Of a stretch of DNA of 64,000 nt, positions 55,437 to 64,000 are shown piece by piece. Under the pieces are notes generated by a model. That model saw only the letters and a program-made list of their open reading frames with translations, did no database searches and was not told where the DNA came from. Position numbers and translations under genes: made by a program. The first letter of the stretch is position 1. Every line of letters starts with the position of its first letter. The stretch is taken from contig NZ_JACEZS010000013.1 of the NCBI RefSeq assembly GCF_014042365.1, forward strand, positions 1 through 64,000, read 5' to 3'. The DNA is from Rugamonas fusca. GTDB lineage: Bacteria > Pseudomonadota > Gammaproteobacteria > Burkholderiales > Burkholderiaceae_D.

Positions 55437-56765
55437 ATGCAGAGACCCCTTATCGCCGTGCTGATCGCCAGCGCTTTCATGACGTTCAACGCACAGGCGG
55501 CCGACCTGGTCCAGGTGTACCAGCAGGCGCTGGCCAACGACGCGACCTTCGCCGGCGCCCGCGCCAGCCTGACGGCGGGGGAGGAGCGCATTACCCAGGG
55601 CCGGGCCGGCCTGCTGCCATTTATCTCGGCCAGTGGTTCCAACAGCCGCAACACGGGCGACATCACGACCGCCAACAATTACCTGGGCCCCGGCATTCCG
55701 GGCAGCAAGCGTGACAATGACTATCACGCCAACAATTACCAGGTCACGCTGACCCAGCCGCTGTTCAACTGGGCCAGCTGGCAGCAGTACCAGCAAAGCA
55801 AGCTGGTGCAGGCGGCCGCCGAGGCCAGCTTCGCGCAAGCCCAGCAAGACCTGATCGTGCGCGTGGCGCAAGCGTATTTCGACGTGCTGACGGCGCAGGA
55901 TTACCTGACGGCGACCCGGGCCCAGAAAGTGGCGACGACCGAGCAACTGGCCTCGGCCAAGCGCAACTTCGAAGTGGGGACGCAAACCATCACGGACACC
56001 CACGAAGCGCAGGCCGCCTATGACCTGGTGGTGGCGCAGGAGTTTGCCGCCATCAACGACCTGGACAACAAGCGCACGGCGCTGCAAGTGATCATCGGCC
56101 AGGCCCCCGCGGAACTGGCGCCGCTGCGTGCCGGCGTGACCCTGGCCGCGCCCCAGCCGGCGACGATGGACCCGTGGGTCAGCTCGGCCGAAGGCCAGAA
56201 CTATGCGGTCGTCGGCGCCCAGTTGCAACTGGAGATCGCCAAGCGCGACATCGAGCGCAACCGCTCCGGCCACTATCCGACCGTCAACCTGGTGGCCAGC
56301 AACACGCACAGCAACCAGACGGCCAGCACCACGGCCAATGGCAACTCCATCGGCGTGCAATGGAACGTGCCCCTGTTCAGTGGCTTCGCCGTCACCAGCA
56401 AGGTGCGCGAATCGATCGCGCTGGAAGACAAGGCCCGCAATGACCTGGAAGCGACCCGCCGCGTGGCCGCGCAAGGTGCGCGTCAGGCGTTCCTGGGCGT
56501 GAACAGCGGTCTGGCCCAGGTCAAGGCGCTGGAGGCGGCCGAAGTGTCGAGCAAGTCCTCGCTCGATTCGAACAAGCTGGGCTACCAGGTGGGCGTGCGT
56601 ATCAATATCGACGTGCTGAATGCACAGAAGCAGCTGTACGCAACCCAGCAGACCCTGTCCAAGGCCCGCTACGACACCATCATGGCCGGCCTGCGCCTGA
56701 AGGCGGCCGCCGGCTCGCTCAAGCCGGAAGACCTCGACACCATCAACGCCCTGCTGGCGCGCTAA
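55437..56765 (+). CDS. tolC: TolC-family outer-membrane efflux protein
   Basis: A 442-residue protein from ATG 55437 (GGAG upstream) with a signal peptide ending near NAQAADL. It contains two OEP repeats of long helices (DLVQVYQQALANDATFAGAR; QVTLTQPLFNWASWQQYQQS; NVPLFSGFAVTSKVRES). TolC proteins form the outer-membrane channel of type I secretion and tripartite efflux. No inner-membrane pump is adjacent here. Confidence 0.9.
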   Translation: MQRPLIAVLIASAFMTFNAQAADLVQVYQQALANDATFAGARASLTAGEERITQGRAGLLPFISASGSNSRNTGDITTANNYLGPGIPGSKRDNDYHANNYQVTLTQPLFNWASWQQYQQSKLVQAAAEASFAQAQQDLIVRVAQAYFDVLTAQDYLTATRAQKVATTEQLASAKRNFEVGTQTITDTHEAQAAYDLVVAQEFAAINDLDNKRTALQVIIGQAPAELAPLRAGVTLAAPQPATMDPWVSSAEGQNYAVVGAQLQLEIAKRDIERNRSGHYPTVNLVASNTHSNQTASTTANGNSIGVQWNVPLFSGFAVTSKVRESIALEDKARNDLEATRRVAAQGARQAFLGVNSGLAQVKALEAAEVSSKSSLDSNKLGYQVGVRINIDVLNAQKQLYATQQTLSKARYDTIMAGLRLKAAAGSLKPEDLDTINALLAR

Positions 56766-56776
56766 GCGGCCATGTT

Positions 56777-56798
56777 CGCCAGCCAGGGCGGGCTGGCG
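56777..56798. terminator. Hairpin between convergent tolC and gloA
   Basis: CGCCAGCC (56777-56784) pairs with GGCTGGCG (56791-56798) over a 6-base loop, in the 38-base gap between two convergent stops. No T-run follows, so it is only a probable bidirectional terminator. Confidence 0.4.
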
Positions 56799-56803
56799 CT
56801 GGC

Positions 56804-57211
56804 TTACAGGCCGGCGCCGGCGCCGTCGAACTGGCGTTCGATCAGTTCAATCTTGTAGCCGTCCGGGTCCGTCACGAAGGCGATCACGGTCGAGCCGCCT
56901 TTCACCGGGCCCGGCTCGCGCGTCACGTTGCCGCCGTTGGCCTTGACGGCCTCGCAGGCACGGACAATATCTTCGGCCGAAATGGCCAGGTGGCCGTAGG
57001 CCGTGCCCATCTCGTAGCTGCTCACGCCGTAGTTGTAGGTCAGTTCCAGTTCCGCGTGCTCGGGATTGGCGCCGTAGCCGAGGAAGGCCAGCGTGTACTT
57101 GTATTCCGGGTTGTCGCTGGTGCGCAGCAGCTTCATGCCCAGCACCTTGGTGTAAAAATCAATCGAACGTTGCAGGTCGCCTACCCGCAGCATGGTGTGC
57201 AAAATACGCAT
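56804..57211 (-). CDS. gloA: Lactoylglutathione lyase (glyoxalase I)
   Basis: This 135-residue metalloenzyme converts the hemithioacetal of methylglyoxal and glutathione to lactoylglutathione. The metal ligands fit [16 protein letters not shown] (His 5), AELELTYN (Glu), [10 protein letters not shown] (His) and [12 protein letters not shown] (Glu). Length is typical of the Ni-type bacterial enzyme. It is convergent with tolC. Confidence 0.95.
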   Translation of the reverse strand: MRILHTMLRVGDLQRSIDFYTKVLGMKLLRTSDNPEYKYTLAFLGYGANPEHAELELTYNYGVSSYEMGTAYGHLAISAEDIVRACEAVKANGGNVTREPGPVKGGSTVIAFVTDPDGYKIELIERQFDGAGAGL

Positions 57212-57285
57212 GGTGGTCTTTCTGATTGGTGGACAGTAAGGCGCATTCTATGCGTTTTGCCGCGACCATGCTGGCGGTGCTTTGC

Positions 57286-57711
57286 TCAATGGTCCAGCCG
57301 CACGTCCAGCGTGATGTGGGTGTTCAGCACGCGCGACAGCGGACATTCCAGCTTGGCCTTGAGCGCCGCCTGCTCGAACGCGGCCTGGCTGGCGCCGGGG
57401 ATGAAGGCGATCAGGTTCAGGTGCACTGAACCGATCTGGAAATCATCGCCCACCTTGCCCAGCGAGACGGTGGCCGTCGTGATCAGGCTGCGCGGCTTCA
57501 TGCCGGCGGCGGCCAGTTCTCCCGCCAGGGTCATCGTGAAGCAGGCTGCGTGGGCCGCGCCCAGCAGTTCTTCCGGGTTGCTGCCGGCGTCGTGCTCGAA
57601 GCGGCTGTGGTAGCAGTACGAGACGTTGTCGAGGATGCCGCTTTCGGTCGCGACCCTGCCGCTGCCGCCTTTCAGGTCACCGCTCCAGACGGCCGTTCCA
57701 GTGCGTTTCAT
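57286..57711 (-). CDS. OsmC-family peroxiredoxin
   Basis: This 141-residue protein begins at ATG 57711; the longer frame to 57783 includes promoter sequence. It contains the two redox Cys of the OsmC family (AAHAACFTMTLAG and LECPLSRVLN) and the N-terminal KRTGTAVWSGDLKGGSG. OsmC proteins reduce organic hydroperoxides. A near-perfect 28-base palindrome lies 47 bases upstream. Confidence 0.88.
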   Translation of the reverse strand: MKRTGTAVWSGDLKGGSGRVATESGILDNVSYCYHSRFEHDAGSNPEELLGAAHAACFTMTLAGELAAAGMKPRSLITTATVSLGKVGDDFQIGSVHLNLIAFIPGASQAAFEQAALKAKLECPLSRVLNTHITLDVRLDH

Positions 57712-57757
57712 GATGTGCTCCTGTTGTGCTTGCGATGGGCCATCATCGCCCCGCCTG

Positions 57758-57785
57758 ATGTGCGGCTCCGTACGGAGACGCACAT
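57758..57785. promoter_or_regulatory. 28-base near-perfect palindrome
   Basis: ATGTGCG and CGCACAT flank the core CTCCGTACGGAG; only one base pair is mismatched. It sits between the end of the dehydrogenase gene (57805) and the start of the OsmC gene. It could be a terminator stem for the former or an operator for the latter; there is no T-run. Confidence 0.55.
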
Positions 57786-57804
57786 AAGCCCGGCAACATC
57801 GGCG

Positions 57805-59169
57805 TCAGCGCGCCTTGGGCGTGATGCGCCACACCGTGTTGCCCACGTCGTCGGCCACCAGCAGCGCGCCATCGCGCGCCACGGCTACGCCCACCGGGCG
57901 GCCATGGGCCGTGCCCTTGCGGTCCAGGAAGCCGATCAGAAAATCGCGCGGCGGGCCGGATGGTGCGCCGTTGGCGAACGGCACGAAGATCACCTTGTAG
58001 CCGCTGGGCGGGCGCCGGTTCCACGAGCCATGCTGGCCGACGAAAACGCCGTCGCGGTAACTGGGTGGGAACAGTTCGCCACGGTAGAAGGCCAGTCCCA
58101 GCGACGCCGTATGCGCGCCCAGCGCGTAGTCGGGTACGCTGGCGCGCGCCACCAGGTCGGGCCGCGCGGGCGTCACGCGCGGGTCCGCGTGGGCGCCGAA
58201 ATAGCTGTAGGGCCAGCCGTAAAAGGCGCCGTCGTGCACGGCCGTCATGTAGTCCGGCACCAGCTCGTCGCCCAACTCGTCGCGCTCGTTGACGGTGGTC
58301 CACAACTGGCCGCTGTGCGGTTCCCAATCCATGCCGACCGGGTTGCGCAAGCCGGTCGCGTAGGGACGCGCCTTGCCGCTGGCCGTGTCGTATTGCCAGA
58401 TGGCGGCGCGGCCCGTTTCCGCCTGCGGACCGTTCTCGCCCACGTTGCTGCTGGAACCGACGCCGATGTATAGCGTGCGGCCATCGGGTGCGGCCAGCAG
58501 GTTGCGGGCCCAGTGCTGGTTTTGCGGGCCGGCCGGCAGATCGAGTACATTGGCGCCGGGCGTGGCGATGCTGGTCTGGCCTTCCCTGTAATCGAAGCGC
58601 AGCACGGCATTGGTGTTGGCCACGTACAGTTTGTTCCCGGCCAGCGCCATGCCGAATGGCGACGCAAGCTGTTCGAGGAACACCGTGCGCTCGGCCGCCA
58701 TGCCATCGGCGCCCACGCCGCGCAGCAAGGTGATGCGGTCGGCCGACACGACCCCGGCGCCCGCTTTCTTCATCAGGTGGCGGGTGATCATGCCGCGCAC
58801 GCCGTGGCCGGCGTTGGCCTTCGCGGGGGCGTTGGTTTCTGCCACCAACACGTCGCCATTGGGCAGCACATACAGCCAGCGCGGATGGTCCAGGCCGCGT
58901 GCGTAGGCTTGCACCTGGAAGCCGGCGGCGGGCACGGGATGCTCGTCCCCCTGCCAGCGCGCCACCGGGGCGACGGCGACAGTGGGGATCAGGGCGCGGA
59001 CCGGTTCGGGCAGGTCAGGGTGGGGGCCAAAGCCGGGCGGGTATTGCGCTTGTGCCAGCGCGGATACGCAGGCCAGCGCCCACAAAGCCGGCAGTGGAAA
59101 CTGGCGCAGCCGCCACTGCGGCCAGTGCGCGCGCGCCGGCCGTGGCGACAACATGAGTGCGCGCCGCAT
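57805..59169 (-). CDS. Secreted sorbosone/glucose dehydrogenase-like protein
   Basis: This 454-residue protein has an N-terminal signal (FPLPALWALACVSALAQAQ) and a six-bladed propeller of the PQQ-dependent glucose/sorbosone dehydrogenase type (LDHPRWLYVLPNGDVLVAET; SPFGMALAGNKLYVANTNAV; GLRNPVGMDWEPHSGQLWTT; VGQHGSWNRRPPSGYKVIFV). It probably oxidises a sugar in the periplasm. It is 12 bases downstream of the small gene at 59182. Confidence 0.85.
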   Translation of the reverse strand: MRRALMLSPRPARAHWPQWRLRQFPLPALWALACVSALAQAQYPPGFGPHPDLPEPVRALIPTVAVAPVARWQGDEHPVPAAGFQVQAYARGLDHPRWLYVLPNGDVLVAETNAPAKANAGHGVRGMITRHLMKKAGAGVVSADRITLLRGVGADGMAAERTVFLEQLASPFGMALAGNKLYVANTNAVLRFDYREGQTSIATPGANVLDLPAGPQNQHWARNLLAAPDGRTLYIGVGSSSNVGENGPQAETGRAAIWQYDTASGKARPYATGLRNPVGMDWEPHSGQLWTTVNERDELGDELVPDYMTAVHDGAFYGWPYSYFGAHADPRVTPARPDLVARASVPDYALGAHTASLGLAFYRGELFPPSYRDGVFVGQHGSWNRRPPSGYKVIFVPFANGAPSGPPRDFLIGFLDRKGTAHGRPVGVAVARDGALLVADDVGNTVWRITPKAR

Positions 59170-59181
59170 GGCCGTCCGCCG

Positions 59182-59421
59182 TCAGTCGCGCCGCACGTCC
59201 GGCTTGGGCGCGGCGCCATCCGGATGGGGCGGGGCGGGTTTGACCTGCTCCACGCCACGTACGCCATGCAGGTCGGTATCGACCAGCCCATGTTCGAGGT
59301 CGCTGCTGGCCTGTTCGATGATGGTGCGCGGACGGCGTGACGGCTGTTCCGTCGTTTCGTCGCGCTCGTGCGGCAGATGGCCGCCGCCGGGGGCGGTGCC
59401 GGGCTTGCTGGTTGTCGCCAT
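59182..59421 (-). CDS. Small hydrophilic protein of unknown function
   Basis: This 79-residue protein is rich in Pro, Arg, Asp and His and has no hydrophobic segment, so it may be disordered. ATG 59421 has GGAAAGG at good spacing, which supports it as real. It is co-oriented and 12 bases from the dehydrogenase gene. No family is recognised. Confidence 0.5.
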   Translation of the reverse strand: MATTSKPGTAPGGGHLPHERDETTEQPSRRPRTIIEQASSDLEHGLVDTDLHGVRGVEQVKPAPPHPDGAAPKPDVRRD

Positions 59422-59589
59422 GATTGTGCCTTTCCAGTAAGGCTTGAAGTGTGCATCTTAGCGCGCCCCGCCCATGCCGGTCGCGCAATTGGCGCGGCCA
59501 CGCGATCGTCTCTTGGGAGCAAAACTCGGTTACCATTTCGCCATCATTGAATTTGCGACCATGATGGTCCCGTTTGCGAAGGATGCGCC

Positions 59590-60555
59590 TTGACCCCTGA
59601 ATTGCACGCCGCCCCGGCCCATGCCCATGCGGCGCCGCCCAATTGCGCCAACTGCCAGGCCACTGTCAGCGGCAATTACTGCCACCAGTGCGGACAGGAG
59701 ACGGTGCTCCATCCGCCCAGCACGCGCGAATTCCTGCACGAGTTCATCGGCCATTACGTGGCGCTCGAAGGCAAGCTGTGGGGCACGCTGGGACGGCTGC
59801 TGTTCCGGCCCGGCGCGCTCACCAACGAATATGTGCGGGGCCGGCGCGTGCGCTTTGTCCAGCCGCTGCGCCTGTACCTGACCTTGAGCGTGCTGTTCTT
59901 CGCGCTGATCAAGCTGGCCAATCCCATCAACCTGGCCAGTTCGGAGACGGCGGCAGGTCCGGCCGCAAAGCCGGCCGCGGTCCACGCTGAGCAAGGCCAA
60001 GGCCAAGGCCAGGCCGCGCCCGCCAGGGCGCAGCGGGGCGAGGTGGTGTTCTTCGACGACGATGGTGGCGACGGCGACCTGCTGGTCACGGGGCTCAAGG
60101 ATTTCTGGCCAGCCGGCGCGGCCAAGCTCAAGCACCAGGAACAATACCTGTCCAGCCTGACGGATGCCCAGCGCGTAGAGGTGTTCACGGAAGGCTTCTA
60201 CCACTTCGCGCCGTACGCCATGTTCCTGCTACTGCCATTGTTCGCGCTGTACCTGAAGCTGCTGTACCTGGGCTCGGGCCGGCGCTACGGCGAGCATTTG
60301 CTGTTCGCGCTGCATGTGAACGCCTTCGCTTTCTTCCTGTTCATGTGCCTGATGCTGCCCATGCCCGGCGTCGCCAAATTCGCCGCGTGGATATGGCTGC
60401 TGGCCTACCTGCCGTGGGCCATGCGCCGCGTCTACCGGGGCGGCAAGTTCGCCACGGCCTGGCGCTGGCTGGCCCTGATGGCGGCCTATTCGGTGACCAT
60501 GGCCATCGCCTTCATGTTTACCGTCGGTGCCGGTGTGCTGACGGCCGGCCATTGA
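59590..60555 (+). CDS. DUF3667 membrane protein
   Basis: A 321-residue protein starting at TTG 59590 with AAGGAT seven bases upstream. The N-terminus holds a zinc-ribbon-like pair (NCANCQATVSGNYCHQCGQE). The rest has four to five membrane segments (LYLTLSVLFFALIKLA; FAPYAMFLLLPLFALYLKLL; AFAFFLFMCLMLPM; WLALMAAYSVTMAIAFMFT) and an acidic loop. This is the DUF3667 layout; function is unknown. Confidence 0.75.
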   Translation: MTPELHAAPAHAHAAPPNCANCQATVSGNYCHQCGQETVLHPPSTREFLHEFIGHYVALEGKLWGTLGRLLFRPGALTNEYVRGRRVRFVQPLRLYLTLSVLFFALIKLANPINLASSETAAGPAAKPAAVHAEQGQGQGQAAPARAQRGEVVFFDDDGGDGDLLVTGLKDFWPAGAAKLKHQEQYLSSLTDAQRVEVFTEGFYHFAPYAMFLLLPLFALYLKLLYLGSGRRYGEHLLFALHVNAFAFFLFMCLMLPMPGVAKFAAWIWLLAYLPWAMRRVYRGGKFATAWRWLALMAAYSVTMAIAFMFTVGAGVLTAGH

Positions 60556-60570
60556 GCCCGGCGCCGGCGC

Positions 60571-60613
60571 TTGCCAGCGCCCGGCCGTCGCACTATACTG
60601 TTCGCATATACAG
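60571..60613 (+). promoter_or_regulatory. Promoter overlapped by a LexA (SOS) box
   Basis: TTGCCA (60571-60576) and TATACT (60594-60599) are 17 bases apart. CTGTTCGCATATACAG (60598-60613) is a perfect CTGT-N8-ACAG LexA site beginning inside the -10. It lies 135 bases before nadK, whose operon mate recN is a classic SOS gene. Confidence 0.75.
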
Positions 60614-60748
60614 TATTTGATGGTGGAGTCGTGCGGGCGTGCGGTCGGGCATCCGGTCAGCGCGTAGCGGCCGCGCCGTTTATGGCAGAAGCTGGCGTTA
60701 TCGGTTACCCTGCTGCGTGTCGCTCATCATCACCTCGCCGAGATCCTT

Positions 60749-61651
60749 ATGCCTGACTTGCATGTCCCGTTCCATACCATCGCGCTCGTCGTTCGCCACA
60801 ACACGGATGGCATCGAGGAATCCGTGGGCCACATCGTCGCGTTCCTGGAGCGGCGCGGCCACGCGGTCGTGTTCGAGGAGGAGACGGCCGCCCACCTTGG
60901 GTTGAAGGGCGCGCGGGCCATGAGTCCGGTCGACATCGGCGCCCACGCCGACCTGGCCATCGTGATGGGCGGCGACGGCACCATGCTGGGCATCGCGCGC
61001 CAGCTGGCGCCATATGACGTGCCGTTGATCGGCATCAACCAGGGCCGGCTCGGTTTCATGACCGACATCCCGCTCGACGGCATGCTCGGCGTGCTGGCCA
61101 AGATGCTGACCGGCAGCTTCCAGGCCGAGCGCCGCACGCTGCTCGAGGGCCAGGTGCTGCGCGACAGCGACGTGATCCACGTTGGCATGGCCGTCAACGA
61201 CGTGGTCGTGTCTCGCGGCGCCGGCGCCGGCATGGCCGAGCTGCGCGTCGATGTGGATGGCCACTTCATGTACAACCAGCGTTCCGATGGCCTGATCATC
61301 GCCACCCCCACGGGCTCGACGGCTTACGCGCTGTCGGCTGGCGGGCCGCTGCTGCACCCCAGCCTGGGTGGCATCGGCCTGGTGCCGATCGCGCCGCACG
61401 CGCTGTCGAACCGGCCCATCGTGCTGCCCGATTCCAGCCTGATCGAGATCGAGATCATGCGCGGGCGCGACATCAGCGTCAATTTCGACATGCAGACCTT
61501 CGCCAGCCTGATGGCGCACGACCGCATCCTGATCAAGCGTTCGCCCCACACCATCACCTTCCTGCACCCGGAAGGCTGGAGCTACTACCACACCCTGCGC
61601 GAAAAGCTGCACTGGAACGAATACCCGTCCGGCGAAGGCAAACTCAGCTGA
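60749..61651 (+). CDS. nadK: NAD kinase
   Basis: This 300-residue enzyme phosphorylates NAD to NADP using ATP. The catalytic GGDG motif is in [13 protein letters not shown], followed by [13 protein letters not shown] and [20 protein letters not shown]. It starts the nadK-recN run typical of betaproteobacteria; recN begins 46 bases later. An SOS box upstream could induce both. Confidence 0.96.
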   Translation: MPDLHVPFHTIALVVRHNTDGIEESVGHIVAFLERRGHAVVFEEETAAHLGLKGARAMSPVDIGAHADLAIVMGGDGTMLGIARQLAPYDVPLIGINQGRLGFMTDIPLDGMLGVLAKMLTGSFQAERRTLLEGQVLRDSDVIHVGMAVNDVVVSRGAGAGMAELRVDVDGHFMYNQRSDGLIIATPTGSTAYALSAGGPLLHPSLGGIGLVPIAPHALSNRPIVLPDSSLIEIEIMRGRDISVNFDMQTFASLMAHDRILIKRSPHTITFLHPEGWSYYHTLREKLHWNEYPSGEGKLS

Positions 61652-61697
61652 CCCGGCCCACCGACCCACTATCCAGCGACCCACCCCCTAGTCCACC

Positions 61698-63383
61698 ATG
61701 CTGCGTACCCTGACCATTCGCGACTTCGTCATCGTCGACACGATAGAACTGGAATTTTCCGCCGGCTTTTCCGTCTTCACGGGCGAGACCGGCGCCGGCA
61801 AGTCCATCCTGATCGACGCGCTGACGCTGGCGCTGGGCGGCCGTGGCGATGCCAGCGTGGTGCGCGAGGGCGCGGCCAAGGCCGACATCACGGCCGACTT
61901 CGCCGTCACGCCGCAGGCCACCGCCTGGCTGCAGGCCAACGAATACGCGGCCGACGAGGGCGGCGCGCTGCTGCGCCGGGTGATCGACAACGCGGGCCGC
62001 TCCAAGGCCTACATCAACGGCATCGCCGCCACGGCGGCCCAGTTGCGCGAGCTGGGCGACTTGCTGGTGGACATACACGGCCAGCACGCGCACCAGTCGC
62101 TGCTCAAGGCCGACGCCCAGCGTGTGCTGCTGGACCACCAGGCCTTGTCACCATCGGCCGATGGCGGCGCGCGCGCCACGGCGGCCGACGATGGCAAGGC
62201 CGTGGCCGCCGCCTACAAGGCCTGGCGCGCGCTGGCCCGTCAGCGCGAGGAATACGAAACCAACGCCGCCAACGTGCTGTACGAGCGCGAGCGGCTGGAA
62301 TGGCAGGTGGGCGAGCTGGACAAGCTGGCCGTGCGGCCCGGCGAATGGACCGAGATCAGCAATGAGCACAGCCGCCTGTCGCACGCGGCCAGCCTGCTGG
62401 AAGGGGTGCAGGAAGCGCTGGCCGTCATTTCCGAGGCGGACGACCATCCCGTGCTGTCGCAGCTGTCGGCCCTGAACCAGAAGCTGGGCAAGCTGGCCGG
62501 CATCGACACGGCGTTGCAAGCGATCGTCGATCTGATCGAGCCGGCCCGCATCCAGTTGCAGGAAGCGGCCTATGCGCTCAACAGCTACCTGGACCGGGTC
62601 GAGCTGGACCCGGAGCGCTTGCGCCAGGTCGACGCGCGGCTCGAAGCGATCCACTCCACGGCCCGCAAGTTCCGCGTGACCGAGGAGCAGCTGCCGGAGG
62701 AACACGCGGCGCTGGCGGCCAAGCTGCGCCAGCTGGCCGACGCTACCGACCTGGACGGCTTGCGCCAGCAGGAGGAAAAACTCAAGGCCGCCTACCTGGC
62801 CGTCGCGCAGCGGCTGTCGGCCACGCGCGCGCAGGCGGCGCGCCAGCTGGGCGAAGCCGTCACCCGCGCGATGCAGGACTTGAACATGACGGGCGGGCGC
62901 TTCGAGGTGGCGCTCCATCCCTGCGAGCCGGCCAGTCATGGCCTGGAGCAGGTGGAATTCCTGGTGGCTGGCCACGCCGGCGTGGCGCCGCGGCCGCTGG
63001 CCAAGGTGGCGTCCGGTGGTGAACTGGCCCGGATCGCGCTGGCCATTTCCGTCATCACGTCCAACGCCACCACCACGCCCACGCTGATCTTCGACGAAGT
63101 CGACAGCGGCATCGGCGGCGGCGTGGCTGAAGTGGTGGGGCGCTTGCTGCGCCGTCTGGGACAGGAACGGCAAGTGCTGTGCGTGACCCACTTGCCGCAG
63201 GTGGCCAGCCAGGCCGGCCAGCACTTCCAGGTGGCCAAGAGCACGCTGGACAACGGCAAGACGGCCTCGCGCATCGACGTGCTCGACGCCAAGGCGCGCG
63301 TGGAGGAAGTGGCGCGCATGCTGGGCGGGCTGGAAATCACGGCCACCACGCGCAAGCACGCGCGCGAGCTGCTGGCGTCGTGA
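61698..63383 (+). CDS. recN: DNA repair protein RecN
   Basis: This 561-residue SMC-like ATPase acts early in double-strand break repair. Walker A is GETGAGKSILIDAL (near residues 29-42); the ABC signature is ASGGELARIALAI and Walker B is LIFDEVDSGIGGG, near the end. The middle is coiled coil. It is co-oriented with nadK and probably under the LexA box at 60598. Confidence 0.97.
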   Translation: MLRTLTIRDFVIVDTIELEFSAGFSVFTGETGAGKSILIDALTLALGGRGDASVVREGAAKADITADFAVTPQATAWLQANEYAADEGGALLRRVIDNAGRSKAYINGIAATAAQLRELGDLLVDIHGQHAHQSLLKADAQRVLLDHQALSPSADGGARATAADDGKAVAAAYKAWRALARQREEYETNAANVLYERERLEWQVGELDKLAVRPGEWTEISNEHSRLSHAASLLEGVQEALAVISEADDHPVLSQLSALNQKLGKLAGIDTALQAIVDLIEPARIQLQEAAYALNSYLDRVELDPERLRQVDARLEAIHSTARKFRVTEEQLPEEHAALAAKLRQLADATDLDGLRQQEEKLKAAYLAVAQRLSATRAQAARQLGEAVTRAMQDLNMTGGRFEVALHPCEPASHGLEQVEFLVAGHAGVAPRPLAKVASGGELARIALAISVITSNATTTPTLIFDEVDSGIGGGVAEVVGRLLRRLGQERQVLCVTHLPQVASQAGQHFQVAKSTLDNGKTASRIDVLDAKARVEEVARMLGGLEITATTRKHARELLAS

Positions 63384-63461
63384 CAACGGGCGGGGACAGG
63401 CATCCCCCCGCGCCCGCCAACTTAACTATAATGGCAAGCTCCGTCCATCACCGCGCTCGCC

Positions 63462-64000
63462 ATGACCTTTCTTCCAGAACCTCCCCACACGCATGGCAAG
63501 GTGCCACGCAGCGCCGTCGTCCTGGTCAACCTGGGCACGCCCGATGCGGCGACCCGGCCCGCCGTGCGGCGCTACCTGAAGCAATTCCTGTCCGACCCGC
63601 GCGTGGTGGAAATTCCGCGCGCCGTCTGGTGGTTCATCCTGAACCTGATCATCCTGCCTTTCCGTTCCGGCAAATCGGCGGCCAAGTATGCGTCGATCTG
63701 GACCCGGGAAGGCTCGCCGCTGAAGGTGTACACCCAGCAGCAGGCCCAGTACCTGCAAGGTTTGCTGGGCGAGCGCGGCCATGACGTCAAGGTGGTGATG
63801 GCGATGCGCTATGGCAGCCCGTCGCTGCCCGAGGTGCTGGGCCAGCTGCAGGCCGACGGCTGCGAGCGCATCGCCGTGCTGCCGGCTTATCCGCAATATT
63901 CGGGCACCACCACCGGCTCCATCTACGACGCCGTGTTCGCCCATTACGCGCGCGTGCGCAACGTGCCAGAGTTGCGTTTCGTTAAGCATTACCACGACCA
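63462..64000 (+). CDS. hemH: Ferrochelatase (partial, 3' end outside window)
   Basis: From ATG 63462 the frame stays open to the window end (179 residues). It reads VPRSAVVLVNLGTPDAATRP, then YLKQFLSDPRVVEIPR and the substrate loop MRYGSPSLPEVLGQL and YPQYSGTTTGSIYDAV, all typical of HemH. It inserts Fe2+ into protoporphyrin IX in the last step of haem synthesis. A TATAAT at 63427-63432 may be its own -10. About half the usual length is present. Confidence 0.95.
   Translation, partial: MTFLPEPPHTHGKVPRSAVVLVNLGTPDAATRPAVRRYLKQFLSDPRVVEIPRAVWWFILNLIILPFRSGKSAAKYASIWTREGSPLKVYTQQQAQYLQGLLGERGHDVKVVMAMRYGSPSLPEVLGQLQADGCERIAVLPAYPQYSGTTTGSIYDAVFAHYARVRNVPELRFVKHYHD

Overview
The window looks like a chromosomal segment of a GC-rich betaproteobacterium, most likely of the Oxalobacteraceae (Massilia/Duganella/Janthinobacterium group). 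This rests on gene content and order (nadK-recN-hemH, trmB, uppP, recQ, a GGDEF/EAL protein with a MASE3-like sensor), the GC-rich codon use of the backbone and betaproteobacterial-looking hypothetical families. The genus is an inference.

Left backbone (1-11840): the end of an unknown gene, a sigma-28-type promoter and flagellin, a three-gene lipoprotein operon (CsgG-like, DUF4810-like, DUF799-like) ending in a good terminator, a large MASE3-PAS-GGDEF-EAL protein and a hemerythrin. A minus-strand operon of three secreted or envelope proteins follows; its promoter-proximal gene lacks its 5' end because foreign DNA begins near 11841.

Mosaic genomic island (about 11841 to 36690): AT-richer DNA between the truncated envelope gene and a tRNA-Gly(CCC). 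It holds a large serine recombinase, a stretch of gene fragments (ParB-like, GIY-YIG, DUF1249), an HNH-type nuclease divergent from an Hsp70-like ATPase whose motifs appear permuted, a P4-type primase/helicase with a tyrosine integrase, a run of small AT-rich membrane or secreted proteins that includes a paralogous pair, a phage-type regulator, and several likely defence genes: GIY-YIG nuclease, Mrr-like nuclease with a small P-loop protein, HEPN-like protein, and a putAbiC-like membrane protein. A complete hns-family gene and a broken second copy flank the HEPN-like gene.

Right backbone (36800-64000): tRNA-Gly, a substrate-binding protein with a Zn/Cd/Pb P-type ATPase, an ECF sigma/anti-sigma pair divergent from a Tat phosphoesterase and a CuA-type cupredoxin, trmB, a HIRAN-like protein, recQ, uppP, an M14 peptidase with an alpha/beta hydrolase, a lipoprotein pair, a TetR regulator with a visible promoter/operator, an isoaspartyl methyltransferase-rhodanese-TolC run, gloA, an OsmC protein, a sorbosone/glucose dehydrogenase-like protein, a DUF3667 protein, and nadK-recN-hemH. 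The last group is preceded by a promoter overlapped by a canonical LexA box.

The most interesting material is in the island: the permuted Hsp70-like/HNH pair, the GIY-YIG + Mrr-like + P-loop cluster, and the hns-flanked HEPN-like cargo gene.
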